Shown here piece after piece: positions 11,782 to 18,922 of a stretch of 64,000 bases of DNA (the stretch's first letter is position 1; each line of letters opens with the position of its first letter). Both the position numbers and the translations under genes were made by a program. This DNA is from Flavobacterium noncentrifugens (GTDB taxonomy: Bacteria; Bacteroidota; Bacteroidia; Flavobacteriales; Flavobacteriaceae), in the NCBI RefSeq assembly GCF_900100375.1, contig NZ_FNEZ01000001.1:1-64000 (forward strand), given 5' to 3'. The notes below the pieces were generated by a model. That model was not told where the DNA came from. It searched no databases and saw only the letters and a list, made by a program, of their open reading frames with translations.

Positions 11782-12276
11782 TTAAGCCACCTCTTCGTCT
11801 TTGAATTGGTTTAAAAGAGCTGAAACAACTCTTTGAGCTGGTGATTGAAGCAATCCGATGATTTCTCCGATAACCTCTTCTTTAGATTTAAGCGATGCCA
11901 ATGAATCTAATAAGTTGTCTCCGATGTAGATTTCAGAATTGATAAAAGCACCTTTCAAAAGTGGTTTATCCGATTTTTTTCTGAATTCTTTGATAATCTT
12001 CGCAGGCGCGTTTGCCGTGTCTGAAAGAAGGATCGAAGAGTTTCCTTTTAAGATTGTAGCCAAATCACCGTAATCAGCAGGAGCAGCTTCCATTGCTTTT
12101 GAAAGCATGGTATTTTTAACCACTTCCAATTTGATCCCGGCTTTAAAGCAAGCCCTTCTTAAGTTTGAAGTTGTTTCTGCGTTCAATCCCGAAATATCAG
12201 CTACATAAACGATGTTGCTTCCGGCCAACTGTGCAGTTAAATCTTCAATTGCGATTGATTTTTCTTCTCTAGTCAT
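11782..12276 (-). CDS. rplJ: 50S ribosomal protein L10
   Basis: This is the stalk base protein that anchors L7/L12 dimers to 23S rRNA. It has 164 residues, normal for the family. The N-terminal RNA-binding domain carries VYVADISGLNAETTSNLR and the C-terminal helix binds L12. It lies 22 bp after rplA and upstream of rplL. In other bacteria L10-L12 represses its own mRNA, but I see no clear L10 leader structure in the short rplA-rplJ gap. Confidence 0.97.
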   Translation of the reverse strand: MTREEKSIAIEDLTAQLAGSNIVYVADISGLNAETTSNLRRACFKAGIKLEVVKNTMLSKAMEAAPADYGDLATILKGNSSILLSDTANAPAKIIKEFRKKSDKPLLKGAFINSEIYIGDNLLDSLASLKSKEEVIGEIIGLLQSPAQRVVSALLNQFKDEEVA

Positions 12277-12298
12277 ACTATAAAGTTTTTACTGCCAA

Positions 12299-12988
12299 TT
12301 ATACTCCTTTAGGATCAAGTGCAATCGCAGGACTCATTGTGCTAGACAAGTGAATGCTTTTGATGTACTGGCCTTTAGCAGCAGTTGGTTTCATTTTGAT
12401 TAATGTTTGAATAATTTCGTGTGCGTTGTCAACGATTTGATCCGCTCCGAAAGAAACCCTTCCGATACCTGCGTGAACAATTCCTGTTTTGTCAACTTTG
12501 AAATCAATTTTACCTGCTTTTACTTCGGTTACAGCTTTCGCTACATCCATAGTAACAGTACCGGTTTTAGGGTTAGGCATTAAACCTCTTGGTCCAAGGA
12601 TACGTCCTAGTGGTCCCAATTTACCCATTACAGCTGGCATCGTGATGATCACATCAACATCTGTCCAACCGTCTTTGATCTTTTGAAGATAGTCGTCTAA
12701 ACCTACGTAGTCTGCACCAGCAGCTTTAGCTTCCGCTTCTTTATCCGGAGTTACAAGAGCAAGAACGCGAACGTCTTTCCCTGTTCCGTGCGGTAAAGTT
12801 ACTACACCACGTACCATTTGATTCGCTTTTCTTGGATCTACACCCAATTTTACAGCGATATCTACAGACTCATCAAATTTTGCAGAAGCAATAACTTTAA
12901 GCAATGCAGAAGCATCTTTTAAGTTATAAAATTTGTTCTTTTCAATTTTTGAAGCAGCCTCTTTTTGCTTTTTTGTCAATTTTGCCAT
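12299..12988 (-). CDS. rplA: 50S ribosomal protein L1
   Basis: This is a two-domain L1 stalk protein that binds 23S rRNA near the E site and helps release deacylated tRNA. It has 229 residues, full length. The family motifs [19 protein letters not shown] and [11 protein letters not shown] are present around residues 118-146. It is transcribed with rplK, whose stop lies three bases upstream of this start, which implies coupled translation. Confidence 0.97.
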   Translation of the reverse strand: MAKLTKKQKEAASKIEKNKFYNLKDASALLKVIASAKFDESVDIAVKLGVDPRKANQMVRGVVTLPHGTGKDVRVLALVTPDKEAEAKAAGADYVGLDDYLQKIKDGWTDVDVIITMPAVMGKLGPLGRILGPRGLMPNPKTGTVTMDVAKAVTEVKAGKIDFKVDKTGIVHAGIGRVSFGADQIVDNAHEIIQTLIKMKPTAAKGQYIKSIHLSSTMSPAIALDPKGV

Positions 12989-12991
12989 GTC

Positions 12992-13438
12992 TTAAGCTTT
13001 TTTTAGAGGAGATTCTCCCGATACAGTTATACCCATAGATCTTGCTGTACCAGCGATCATACTCATTGCAGACTCTTGCGTGAATGCATTTAAATCAGCC
13101 ATCTTGTCTTCTGCGATCGCTTTGATTTGTTCCCAGGTTACGCTGGCAACTTTTTTACGGTTTGGTTCCCCAGAACCGCCTTTTAGCTTTGCAGCTTCCA
13201 TCAACTGGACTGCAGCAGGTGGTGTTTTTACGACAAAATCAAAAGATTTGTCTTTGTACACCGTAATCTGCACTGGACATACTTTGCCGGCTTTATCTTG
13301 GGTTCTGGCGTTAAATTGCTTACAGAATTCCATGATGTTTACACCAGCAGCTCCAAGAGCAGGTCCTACCGGTGGCGATGGATTCGCGGCACCTCCCTTA
13401 ACTTGTAGTTTTACTACTTTACTAATCTCTTTAGCCAT
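12992..13438 (-). CDS. rplK: 50S ribosomal protein L11
   Basis: This protein of the GTPase-associated centre has 148 residues. The N-terminal domain has the Pro-rich stretch [19 protein letters not shown] (thiostrepton-binding region). The C-terminal domain binds the 1058-region of 23S rRNA and ends with [14 protein letters not shown] sequence (here [14 protein letters not shown]). It lies 67 bp downstream of nusG and immediately upstream of rplA in the standard nusG-rplK-rplA order. Confidence 0.97.
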   Translation of the reverse strand: MAKEISKVVKLQVKGGAANPSPPVGPALGAAGVNIMEFCKQFNARTQDKAGKVCPVQITVYKDKSFDFVVKTPPAAVQLMEAAKLKGGSGEPNRKKVASVTWEQIKAIAEDKMADLNAFTQESAMSMIAGTARSMGITVSGESPLKKA

Positions 13439-13505
13439 TGTGTTTTAAAATGTGCAATTGTCTGTGGAAGCAGACGCTTGCGGTTATATATAATAGTGTA
13501 ACAAA

Positions 13506-14057
13506 TTATACTTTTTCAACTTGCATAAAGCTCAGTTCCAAAGGTGTTTTTCTTCCGAAAATTTTCACCATGACTTCGAGTTTACGCTTTTCATCATTTA
13601 TTTTCTCAACTGTTCCGTTGAACCCGTTGAAAGGACCATCAATAACCTTAATGGTTTCTCCGATGTTGAATGGAATAGCATGTGTATCGGTTTTTACAGC
13701 CAACTCATCTACTTTTCCTAACATGCGGTTTACTTCAGACATTCTCAAAGGCACCGGATCTCCGTTTTTCACTTCACCCAAAAACCCGATCACACCTGTA
13801 ATCGATTTGATAATATGTGGAATTTCTCCGACAAGGGTCGCTTCGATCATGACATAACCAGGAAAATAGACTTTGTCTTTGGTGATCTTTTTTCCTTCAC
13901 GAACCGATACCACTTTTTCTGTGGGTACCAAAACCTGAGAAATATAATCTGCCATTCCCAATCTGTTGATCTCAGTTTCGATGTAAGCTTTGACTTTATT
14001 TTCCTGTCCGCTTACTGCCCTGACAACATACCATTTTTTCACATTATTATCTGCCAT
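13506..14057 (-). CDS. nusG: Transcription termination/antitermination factor NusG
   Basis: NusG binds RNA polymerase, couples it to the leading ribosome and modulates pausing and Rho termination. The NGN domain begins KKWYVVRAVSGQENKVK and a KOW domain is at the C-terminus (IDGPFNGFNGTVEKIN). The length is 183 residues from the ATG at 14057 (MADNNVKK). An in-frame ATG two codons upstream (14063) overlaps the secE stop as TAATG and is also possible. It sits between secE and rplK, the classic arrangement. Confidence 0.96.
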   Translation of the reverse strand: MADNNVKKWYVVRAVSGQENKVKAYIETEINRLGMADYISQVLVPTEKVVSVREGKKITKDKVYFPGYVMIEATLVGEIPHIIKSITGVIGFLGEVKNGDPVPLRMSEVNRMLGKVDELAVKTDTHAIPFNIGETIKVIDGPFNGFNGTVEKINDEKRKLEVMVKIFGRKTPLELSFMQVEKV

Positions 14058-14062
14058 GATCA

Positions 14063-14260
14063 TTATACTGTTTTAATCCAGTTAAAAAATCCAGCTAGTG
14101 TTTTCGCACAAAGTTCGTCTACTCCCCAAGTTGCCAAGGCGAATAAAACAGAAAAAACAGCAACTACAATTGTAAGACGTTGCACCTCTGCCCATTCTGG
14201 CCAGGTTGTGTTTGACCTTAATTCCTCAAACGCTTCCGATATATAATTTACAACTTTCAT
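14063..14260 (-). CDS. secE: Preprotein translocase subunit SecE
   Basis: This is a 65-residue single-span form of SecE, the clamp that stabilises SecY in the inner-membrane translocon. One transmembrane helix is visible (residues ~30-48, IVVAVFSVLFALATWGVD). It is preceded by the amphipathic FEELRSNTTWPEWAEVQRL segment, which carries the conserved W-P. It follows tRNA-Trp and overlaps or abuts nusG. Confidence 0.95.
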   Translation of the reverse strand: MKVVNYISEAFEELRSNTTWPEWAEVQRLTIVVAVFSVLFALATWGVDELCAKTLAGFFNWIKTV

Positions 14261-14280
14261 TATAATTTGTTTTTTTATTG

Positions 14281-14351
14281 CACGGGCGGAGGGATTCGAA
14301 CCCCCATCAACGGTTTTGGAGACCGCTATTCTACCCTTGAACTACGCCCGT
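14281..14351 (-). tRNA. tRNA-Trp (anticodon CCA)
   Basis: The 71-base minus-strand gene has acceptor stem ACGGGCG/CGCCCGT, loop CTCCAAA giving anticodon CCA, and the T-loop GGTTCGAATCC. No CCA end is encoded. It lies between tuf and secE, a widespread bacterial arrangement. Confidence 0.97.
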
Positions 14352-14357
14352 TTATTA

Positions 14358-14391
14358 AAAACCAGCAACACATTAAAGTGCTGCTGGTTTT
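14358..14391 (-). terminator. Terminator-like hairpin between tuf and tRNA-Trp
   Basis: On the minus strand AAAACCAGCAGCAC, a six-base loop and GTGTTGCTGGTTTT form a 14-bp stem followed by a short T run. It lies 20 bp after the tuf stop and only 7 bp before the 5' end of tRNA-Trp. It probably terminates part of the very abundant tuf transcript and could also protect or help process the ends. Readthrough would still feed secE-nusG-rpl. Confidence 0.75.
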
Positions 14392-14410
14392 ATAAATATC
14401 TGAATAATAA

Positions 14411-15604
14411 TTATTCTACGATTTCAGTTACCTGTCCAGCACCTACTGTTCTACCACCTTCACGGATAGCGAAACGCAAACCTACTGTCATTGCGATTGG
14501 GCTTAACAAAGAAACATTGATTGTTAAGTTATCTCCAGGCATTACCATCTCTACACCTTCTGGTAAAGTAATAACTCCTGTTACGTCAGTTGTACGAACG
14601 TAAAACTGTGGACGGTAGTTATTGTGGAATGGTGTGTGACGGCCACCTTCTTCTTTTTTCAATACGTAAACTTCCGCTTTGAAATTAGCGTGTGGTTTCA
14701 CAGATCCTGGCTTGATGATAACCATACCACGTTTGATATCAGCTTTATCAATACCTCTCAACAACAAACCTACGTTATCTCCAGCTTCTCCTCTGTCAAG
14801 GATTTTACGGAACATCTCAACTCCTGTAATAGTAGAAGTCAATTTTTCAGCACCCATACCGATGATTTCAACTGCATCTCCAGTGTTTGCAATACCCGTT
14901 TCGATACGACCTGTAGCAACAGTTCCACGACCAGTAATTGTAAATACGTCTTCAACAGGCATCAGGAATGGTTTTGCTGTATCACGGACTGGCTCTTCGA
15001 TCCAAGAATCAACAGCTTCCATCAATTCAAGAATTTTAGGAACCCATGTTGGATCAGCGTTCAATCCACCCAAAGCAGAACCTTGGATAACCGGACCGTT
15101 ATCTCCATCATATTCGTAGAAAGACAATAAGTCTCTGATTTCCATTTCAACCAGCTCTAAAAGCTCAGCATCATCAACCATATCCACTTTGTTCATAAAA
15201 ACAACCATTCTAGGGATACCAACCTGGCGACCTAAAAGGATGTGCTCACGTGTTTGTGGCATTGGTCCGTCTGTAGCAGCTACTACCAAGATAGCACCGT
15301 CCATTTGAGCAGCACCCGTAACCATGTTTTTTACGTAATCCGCGTGACCTGGACAGTCAACGTGTGCGTAGTGACGGTTAGCAGTTTCATATTCAACGTG
15401 TGATGTATTAATGGTAATACCTCTTTCTTTTTCTTCAGGTGCATTATCGATCTGGTCGAAAGATTTAGCAGCAGTTTTAGAGAAACCAGCTTCAGCCATT
15501 ACTTTAGTAATAGCAGCAGTCAAAGTAGTTTTTCCGTGATCCACGTGTCCAATTGTACCGATGTTTAAGTGCGGTTTGGAACGATTAAAATTCTCTTTTG
15601 CCAT
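14411..15604 (-). CDS. tuf: Translation elongation factor Tu
   Basis: This GTPase delivers aminoacyl-tRNA to the ribosome. It has 397 residues with all G motifs: GHVDHGKT (P-loop), [13 protein letters not shown] and SAL. The effector-loop sequence [10 protein letters not shown] is intact. The C-terminal beta-barrel domains end in [13 protein letters not shown]. It is the only tuf copy in the window and lies between tRNA-Thr(GGT) and tRNA-Trp. Expression is presumably driven by the promoter upstream of the tRNA cluster (16211-16241). Confidence 0.98.
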   Translation of the reverse strand: MAKENFNRSKPHLNIGTIGHVDHGKTTLTAAITKVMAEAGFSKTAAKSFDQIDNAPEEKERGITINTSHVEYETANRHYAHVDCPGHADYVKNMVTGAAQMDGAILVVAATDGPMPQTREHILLGRQVGIPRMVVFMNKVDMVDDAELLELVEMEIRDLLSFYEYDGDNGPVIQGSALGGLNADPTWVPKILELMEAVDSWIEEPVRDTAKPFLMPVEDVFTITGRGTVATGRIETGIANTGDAVEIIGMGAEKLTSTITGVEMFRKILDRGEAGDNVGLLLRGIDKADIKRGMVIIKPGSVKPHANFKAEVYVLKKEEGGRHTPFHNNYRPQFYVRTTDVTGVITLPEGVEMVMPGDNLTINVSLLSPIAMTVGLRFAIREGGRTVGAGQVTEIVE

Positions 15605-15659
15605 TTTACTTAATTTTTAATCTTAGTTATATATTAGTGTTCAAAATTCTAATTTATTG

Positions 15660-15731
15660 AGCCAACGACGGGAATTGAACCCGTGACCTCTTCCTTACCA
15701 AGGAAGCACTCTACCCCTGAGCTACGCCGGC
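15660..15731 (-). tRNA. tRNA-Thr (anticodon GGT)
   Basis: The 72-base minus-strand gene has acceptor GCCGGCG/CGTTGGC (with G-T wobbles), anticodon loop TTGGTAA giving GGT, and T-arm ACGGGTTCAATTCCCGT. It lies 55 bp upstream of tuf, equivalent to thrT-tufB of E. coli. Confidence 0.96.
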
Positions 15732-15732
15732 C

Positions 15733-15986
15733 TTTTAATTAATAATTGATATTAACCCTCGAGGCTAAGAGCCGAACTGAGCGTAAAATAATTAATAATT
15801 ACTTCTAGTCGTTAAGGATAGAACCTTACTCAATTTTGATTTCGCAGAAAACATCGATTTGATTAAGCTCCCACAGGATTACCTCGCTATCGCTCGGTGA
15901 TCCGTGAAGGTGAACCTTCACCAAATTTTTGCTTTCATCAGCTTACGAAAGAAAAGCTTTCGACGCTGTCTCAATCAAAAATTTCG
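15733..15986. other. 254-bp tRNA-cluster spacer with hairpins and a 12-bp direct repeat, no gene
   Basis: This stretch separates tRNA-Thr(GGT) from tRNA-Tyr. I find no tRNA T-loop signature and no credible ORF in it. It contains the exact 12-bp direct repeat TAATTAATAATT at 15736-15747 and 15789-15800, and several short hairpins (GTGAAGGT/ACCTTCAC near 15905, CGAAAG/CTTTCG near 15945). In many bacteria a tRNA-Gly gene occupies this slot. Confidence 0.7.
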
Positions 15987-16067
15987 TGGGGAGAGCAGGA
16001 TTCGAACCTGCGAAGTTCACACAGCAGATTTACAGTCTGCCCTCGTTGGCCGCTTGAGTATCTCCCC
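15987..16067 (-). tRNA. tRNA-Tyr (anticodon GTA)
   Basis: The 81-base class II tRNA has acceptor GGGGAGA/TCTCCCC, anticodon loop CTGTAAA giving GTA, a long variable arm, and T-loop GGTTCGAATCC. It is the middle gene of the Thr-Tyr-(gap)-Thr-tuf cluster. Confidence 0.96.
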
Positions 16068-16098
16068 GACTTTTTTATTTGTACCAAATGCCTTTTAG

Positions 16099-16172
16099 AG
16101 CCGGCGGAGGGACTCGAACCCACGACCTGCTGATTACAAATCAGCTGCTCTAGCCAACTGAGCTACGCTGGC
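16099..16172 (-). tRNA. tRNA-Thr (anticodon TGT)
   Basis: The 74-base gene has anticodon loop TTTGTAA giving TGT and T-loop GGTTCGAGTCC. The acceptor stem GCCAGCG/CGCCGGC carries an A-C mismatch at pair 4:69, and the T-stem has a T-T apposition at 50:64. All other features look functional. It is the first gene after the promoter at 16211-16241. Confidence 0.93.
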
Positions 16173-16187
16173 ATTGACAATAAAAAA

Positions 16188-16209
16188 AGCCCGCTATTTC
16201 TAACGGACT
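16188..16209 (-). terminator. Intrinsic terminator of the xerC-hpf transcript
   Basis: The minus-strand RNA would read AGUCCGUUA, a GAAA tetraloop, then UAGCGGGCU and a U7 run. This gives a 9-bp stem with G-U wobbles capped by a GNRA loop. It lies 55 bp beyond the hpf stop. The promoter-like -7 element at 16211-16218 directly abuts it, so the start of the tRNA transcript probably falls inside the 5' arm. Confidence 0.8.
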
Positions 16210-16210
16210 G

Positions 16211-16241
16211 CAAATGTATATCTTTTTGTTACTTAATCCAA
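16211..16241 (-). promoter_or_regulatory. Predicted promoter of the tRNA-tuf-secE-nusG-rpl-rpo cluster
   Basis: The minus strand has a -7 word TACATTTG at 16211-16218 (Bacteroidota consensus TAnnTTTG). A TTG at 16239-16241 is separated from it by 20 bases, fitting the -33 box. It is the only good match upstream of the first tRNA. The start site would lie about 4-7 bases downstream, within the hpf terminator stem. Confidence 0.6.
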
Positions 16242-16264
16242 AACATTTTTAAAAAAAATTGTGA

Positions 16265-16567
16265 TTAAATATGGGTGCGTATTTTTTCTTTCCTTTTTAC
16301 CAGCAATCTTTCGGCAGATTCTGCGCATGACTCTATGGCTTCTTCAAAACTTTTACATTGTTTCTTGACTAAAAAATCATCTCCGGGAACATGAATTTTA
16401 ATCTCTGCAATCTTATTTTCCTTCTCGCTGATATTCTCAACTTTCAAAAAAACGTCAGCCGAAACAATTTTATCGTAATATTTCTCCAATTTATCCATTC
16501 TTTGCTGGATGAAATCGACCAGTTTTCCGTCAACATTAAAGTTAACCGCATGAACTTCTACCTTCAT
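16265..16567 (-). CDS. hpf: Ribosome hibernation-promoting factor (HPF/RaiA family)
   Basis: This 100-residue short-form HPF/YfiA protein binds the decoding centre of idle ribosomes and inactivates or stabilises them. The beta-alpha fold is recognisable from MKVEVHAVNFNVDGKLVDFI at the start, with KLEKYYDKI and the C-terminal helix CAESAERLLVKRKEK. It lacks the long C-terminal dimerisation domain of long HPF. It follows xerC by 34 bp and is probably in one operon with rpsU and xerC, which puts two ribosome-state proteins under one promoter. Confidence 0.92.
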   Translation of the reverse strand: MKVEVHAVNFNVDGKLVDFIQQRMDKLEKYYDKIVSADVFLKVENISEKENKIAEIKIHVPGDDFLVKKQCKSFEEAIESCAESAERLLVKRKEKIRTHI

Positions 16568-16601
16568 AATCTATTATTTTATGGTTATACATTTAAAAGA
16601 A

Positions 16602-17498
16602 CTACTCACGGTTTCTCGGATGCGCATTCCCATATACTTTTTTGAGTTCAGATAAACTGCTGTGCGTATAAATCTGGGTAGATGCCAAACTCGAATGCCC
16701 CAATAATTCCTTTACTGAATTGATATCCGCCCCGTTGTTTAAAAGATGCGTCGCAAACGTATGTCTCAATATGTGCGGACTCTTTTTTACCTTTTCGGAG
16801 ACATTACTAAAGTAGTTATTTATTAATCGATACACAAACGAATCGTTCAATTTAACGCCTTTTAAGGTTAGCAGTAAAAACGCCGGATCCTTAATTTGTT
16901 GCAAACGAGCGCGTTCCTGCAAATACAAATCGAGTTGTTGGGAAACAATTGGCAAAACCGGCAAAATCCGCTCTTTATTGCGCTTGCCAAGTACTTTCAA
17001 AGTATGATTCGAATAATTGATGTTGGCCATTTGCAGATGAATCAGTTCGGTACGCCGGATGCCTGTTGTATAAAACAAATCAATAATCAGTTTGTCGCGA
17101 ATGCCTTCAAAACCTTCGGGATATTGAATATAATTCAACACATTGTCAACTTCCTTTTCCGAAAACGGGATCTGTATCTTCTTCGGTGTCTTTAAAGATT
17201 TGTGTTTTAATAGCGGACTCGCAGCGATCTGCTTCGTTTTCAATAAGAACTTGTAAAACGATTTTAGCGACGACATTTTCCGGTTGATCGAATTGTTCGA
17301 CACATCAGCATCAGCCAAATAAACGATCCAATTCCGAATCTGGCTGTAATTGACGTCAAACAAACTTTCCTGATCAAATTCCGCTTTCAGGAAATCCTCA
17401 AAAAAACCAATGTCTTTTAAATAAGCCAAAACCGTATGCGGAGAATATTTTTTCTCGAGCTCTAAATAGTCGCGATATGCCTTTTTGCTATTATCCAT
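16602..17498 (-). CDS. xerC: Tyrosine recombinase XerC/XerD family
   Basis: This is a 298-residue Xer-type recombinase that resolves chromosome dimers at dif. The N-terminal core-binding domain covers residues ~5-90. The catalytic residues are all present: R148 (TGIRRTE), K172 (GKRNKER), H242 and R245 (PHILRH), H268 (LGHSS) and nucleophile Y277 (STQIYTH). Its length and its place between rpsU and hpf argue for the housekeeping enzyme and not a mobile-element integrase; XerC versus XerD cannot be told with certainty. The ATG follows directly after the T run of the rpsU terminator, so its leader is that hairpin. Confidence 0.9.
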   Translation of the reverse strand: MDNSKKAYRDYLELEKKYSPHTVLAYLKDIGFFEDFLKAEFDQESLFDVNYSQIRNWIVYLADADVSNNSINRKMSSLKSFYKFLLKTKQIAASPLLKHKSLKTPKKIQIPFSEKEVDNVLNYIQYPEGFEGIRDKLIIDLFYTTGIRRTELIHLQMANINYSNHTLKVLGKRNKERILPVLPIVSQQLDLYLQERARLQQIKDPAFLLLTLKGVKLNDSFVYRLINNYFSNVSEKVKKSPHILRHTFATHLLNNGADINSVKELLGHSSLASTQIYTHSSLSELKKVYGNAHPRNRE

Positions 17499-17503
17499 AA
17501 AAA

Positions 17504-17550
17504 AAAACCGTCAGCATCAAAGGTATTAAACTTTGACCGCTAACGGTTTT
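17504..17550 (-). terminator. Terminator between rpsU and xerC
   Basis: The minus strand reads AAAACCGTTAGCGGTCAAAG, a short loop, and CTTTGATGCTGACGGTTTT as an imperfect ~19-bp stem. It is followed by a T9 tract that ends exactly at the xerC ATG. It should stop most rpsU transcripts and leave xerC-hpf dependent on readthrough. Confidence 0.8.
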
Positions 17551-17572
17551 ATAATAACTAGAAAATTAAGTA

Positions 17573-17767
17573 TTAATTCTCTAAATTGTCTCTCATGTTC
17601 TGGATGTAAGCCGCTTTCTGGATTTTCATCCTGTTTGTAACAGAAGGTTTAATGAACGCCTGACGTGCACGCAACTGACGAACAGTTCCGGTTTTATCAA
17701 ACTTTCTTTTATAGCGCTTTAATGCTCTATCGATATTTTCTCCGTCTTTAATTGGTATAATTAACAT
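17573..17767 (-). CDS. rpsU: 30S ribosomal protein bS21
   Basis: This 64-residue basic protein starts MLIIPIKDGENIDRALKRYK and has the RQLRARQAFIKPS helix. In Flavobacterium bS21, together with bS6 and bS18, hides the anti-Shine-Dalgarno of 16S rRNA, so most mRNAs do not use SD pairing. This gene is the exception: a very strong SD lies 8 bases before its ATG (see 17776-17786). That fits the reported autoregulation, in which ribosomes lacking bS21 preferentially translate rpsU. Promoter at 17797-17827; terminator immediately downstream. Confidence 0.95.
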   Translation of the reverse strand: MLIIPIKDGENIDRALKRYKRKFDKTGTVRQLRARQAFIKPSVTNRMKIQKAAYIQNMRDNLEN

Positions 17768-17775
17768 AATATAGA

Positions 17776-17786
17776 CACCTCCTCTC
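17776..17786 (-). promoter_or_regulatory. Strong Shine-Dalgarno of rpsU
   Basis: The minus strand reads GAGAGGAGGTG, with GGAGGTG matching the 3' end of 16S rRNA, and an 8-base spacer to the ATG at 17767. Strong SDs are rare in this phylum and none of the neighbouring genes I inspected has one. In Flavobacterium johnsoniae a strong rpsU SD is the proposed sensor for bS21-free ribosomes. Confidence 0.9.
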
Positions 17787-17796
17787 GTTAAGGCTG

Positions 17797-17827
17797 CAAA
17801 TGTAATACATTAATTGACAATTGACAA
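17797..17827 (-). promoter_or_regulatory. Predicted promoter of rpsU-xerC-hpf
   Basis: The -7 word TACATTTG lies at 17797-17804. A TTG at 17825-17827 is 20 bases further upstream. The TTG belongs to the heptamer array at 17812-17846. The spacing equals that of the tRNA-cluster promoter at 16211-16241. Confidence 0.6.
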
Positions 17828-17846
17828 TGGATAATGGATAATTATT
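17812..17846. repeat. Tandem heptamer repeat array
   Basis: The plus strand shows two ATTGACA units followed by two ATGGATA units and a final ATTATT. Related heptamers recur at 23481-23506, and differently spelled ones at 63013-63046, 63111-63140 and 63742-63766. It overlaps the predicted -33 box of rpsU. Confidence 0.6.
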
Positions 17847-17850
17847 TTTT

Positions 17851-17972
17851 GGGCGTGCAGGCGGCGGAAAATTTTTCAAATCACAAACAATTCAGTGCCG
17901 CCGTCAGGCTGTACGCTGCAATCTTTTGCTCCGTAAACTCCGCAAAAGGATTTCCACTGCCATCCTTCACGC
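17851..17972. repeat. Dispersed intergenic inverted-repeat element, copy C
   Basis: It starts GGGCGTG and ends CACGC. Inside are inverted arms GGCGGCGG...CCGCCG and a core hairpin AATCTTTTGC / GCAAAAGGATT (17920-17929 and 17942-17952). It lies between the rpsU promoter region and the end of the lipoprotein gene at 17985. The core is nearly identical to that of copy E at 60481. Confidence 0.65.
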
Positions 17973-17984
17973 AATTCAGAGGCA

Positions 17985-18833
17985 TTATTTAAAAAAGAAC
18001 TCAGTAGTCACAATCCATTGTTGTGCAGCATCACGTACATGGGTTTTCTTTTTATAGAAACCACCAGGCAGCACTTCATAAGAATCTTTGGTTAAATCAT
18101 AAGCGAAAAGGTTGGGGCAGTTGGAAAACAAACCGCCTGCAAAATTAAAGGCATCCTTAAGCCTCCAACCCCTTTTACCATAAGTGTTCGCATTTAAAAT
18201 ATTGACATTATTCCAAACATCTGAATATTCATACGGCATCGTTTCGCCATTGTTAAACTGAACCGACACCACATTCCCCCGATTGTCATACGAATAATAG
18301 GCCGGGTAATCCATCTGGCCATCCAGATCATTGTCGAACCCGGCCTTGGAAACGTTGTCATCAGCATCAAATTCTAAAATGGCACGGTTGTAAATATGTA
18401 CATCGGCATCACTGTAAGGCCCATCCAAAATCTCAGCAAAAACCAGGCGGTCCGAAACATGAACGAATCTGTAATAATCATTTTCTCCATAATTGTTTAT
18501 AGACGAAATGCCTATGAGCCTGCCTGCTGAATCGTAATAAAAATTCTCGTCTGAAATATATGTCGTCTTAACCAATGAAAGTTTGCCACCATTGTAAATG
18601 TATTGAACCGTTATGCTTTCCTCGCCATTATTGTTTGTCATGGTTTGCAAAACAAGCTTGTTGTCTTTGACAGTATTTTTAACAATGTCGATATATCCGG
18701 GTATCGTTCCAATCGTGTTTGTTACGGTGTAGTAATCCATCTCTGATTTTTGGCTTGACGCATCGTCGTCTTTTGAACAACCGGCAAGACAAACAACAAT
18801 CAGGACCATTTTAAACAACTCTTTAATCTTCAT
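17985..18833 (-). CDS. Hypothetical lipoprotein with YD-like repeats
   Basis: This 282-residue protein has a lipoprotein signal (MKIKELFKMVLIVVCLAGC, lipidated C19) followed by an acidic linker KDDDASS that is typical of surface-exported Bacteroidota lipoproteins. The body has loosely repeated YDSAGRLIGISS / YDNRGNVVSVQF segments, reminiscent of RHS/YD-repeat lipoproteins. No enzyme motif is seen. It stands alone between element C and the terminator of the acyl-CoA dehydrogenase gene. Function unknown. Confidence 0.8.
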   Translation of the reverse strand: MKIKELFKMVLIVVCLAGCSKDDDASSQKSEMDYYTVTNTIGTIPGYIDIVKNTVKDNKLVLQTMTNNNGEESITVQYIYNGGKLSLVKTTYISDENFYYDSAGRLIGISSINNYGENDYYRFVHVSDRLVFAEILDGPYSDADVHIYNRAILEFDADDNVSKAGFDNDLDGQMDYPAYYSYDNRGNVVSVQFNNGETMPYEYSDVWNNVNILNANTYGKRGWRLKDAFNFAGGLFSNCPNLFAYDLTKDSYEVLPGGFYKKKTHVRDAAQQWIVTTEFFFK

Positions 18834-18900
18834 AAAACCTCATTTGTACGTAAAAATAGTATTTTAAAACCGAAATACTCAAAAACAAGAAATAACAAAA

Positions 18901-18922
18901 AAAGCCCCAAAATAGGAGCTTT
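18901..18922 (-). terminator. Intrinsic terminator after the acyl-CoA dehydrogenase gene
   Basis: The minus strand reads AAAGCTCC, a six-base loop, GGGGCTTT and then T4GTT. The 8-bp stem has one wobble pair. It lies 100 bp beyond the stop codon of the gene at 19025. Confidence 0.65.

Noticed and set aside
15733..15986. Degenerate tRNA-Gly in the tRNA spacer
   Set aside because: No T-loop (GGTTCRAATC-type) or anticodon-stem match to a glycine tRNA could be found on either strand.
15897..16133. Two overlapping plus-strand frames of 64-78 codons across the tRNA cluster
   Set aside because: They are antisense to tRNA-Tyr and tRNA-Thr, and their translated peptides (e.g. RIRTCEVHTADLQSALVG) are the familiar false proteins produced by tRNA genes.
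16602..17498. Tyrosine recombinase as a mobile-element integrase with att sites at the tRNAs
   Set aside because: The gene is between rpsU and hpf, of Xer size, and no duplicated tRNA end or foreign gene block is present nearby.
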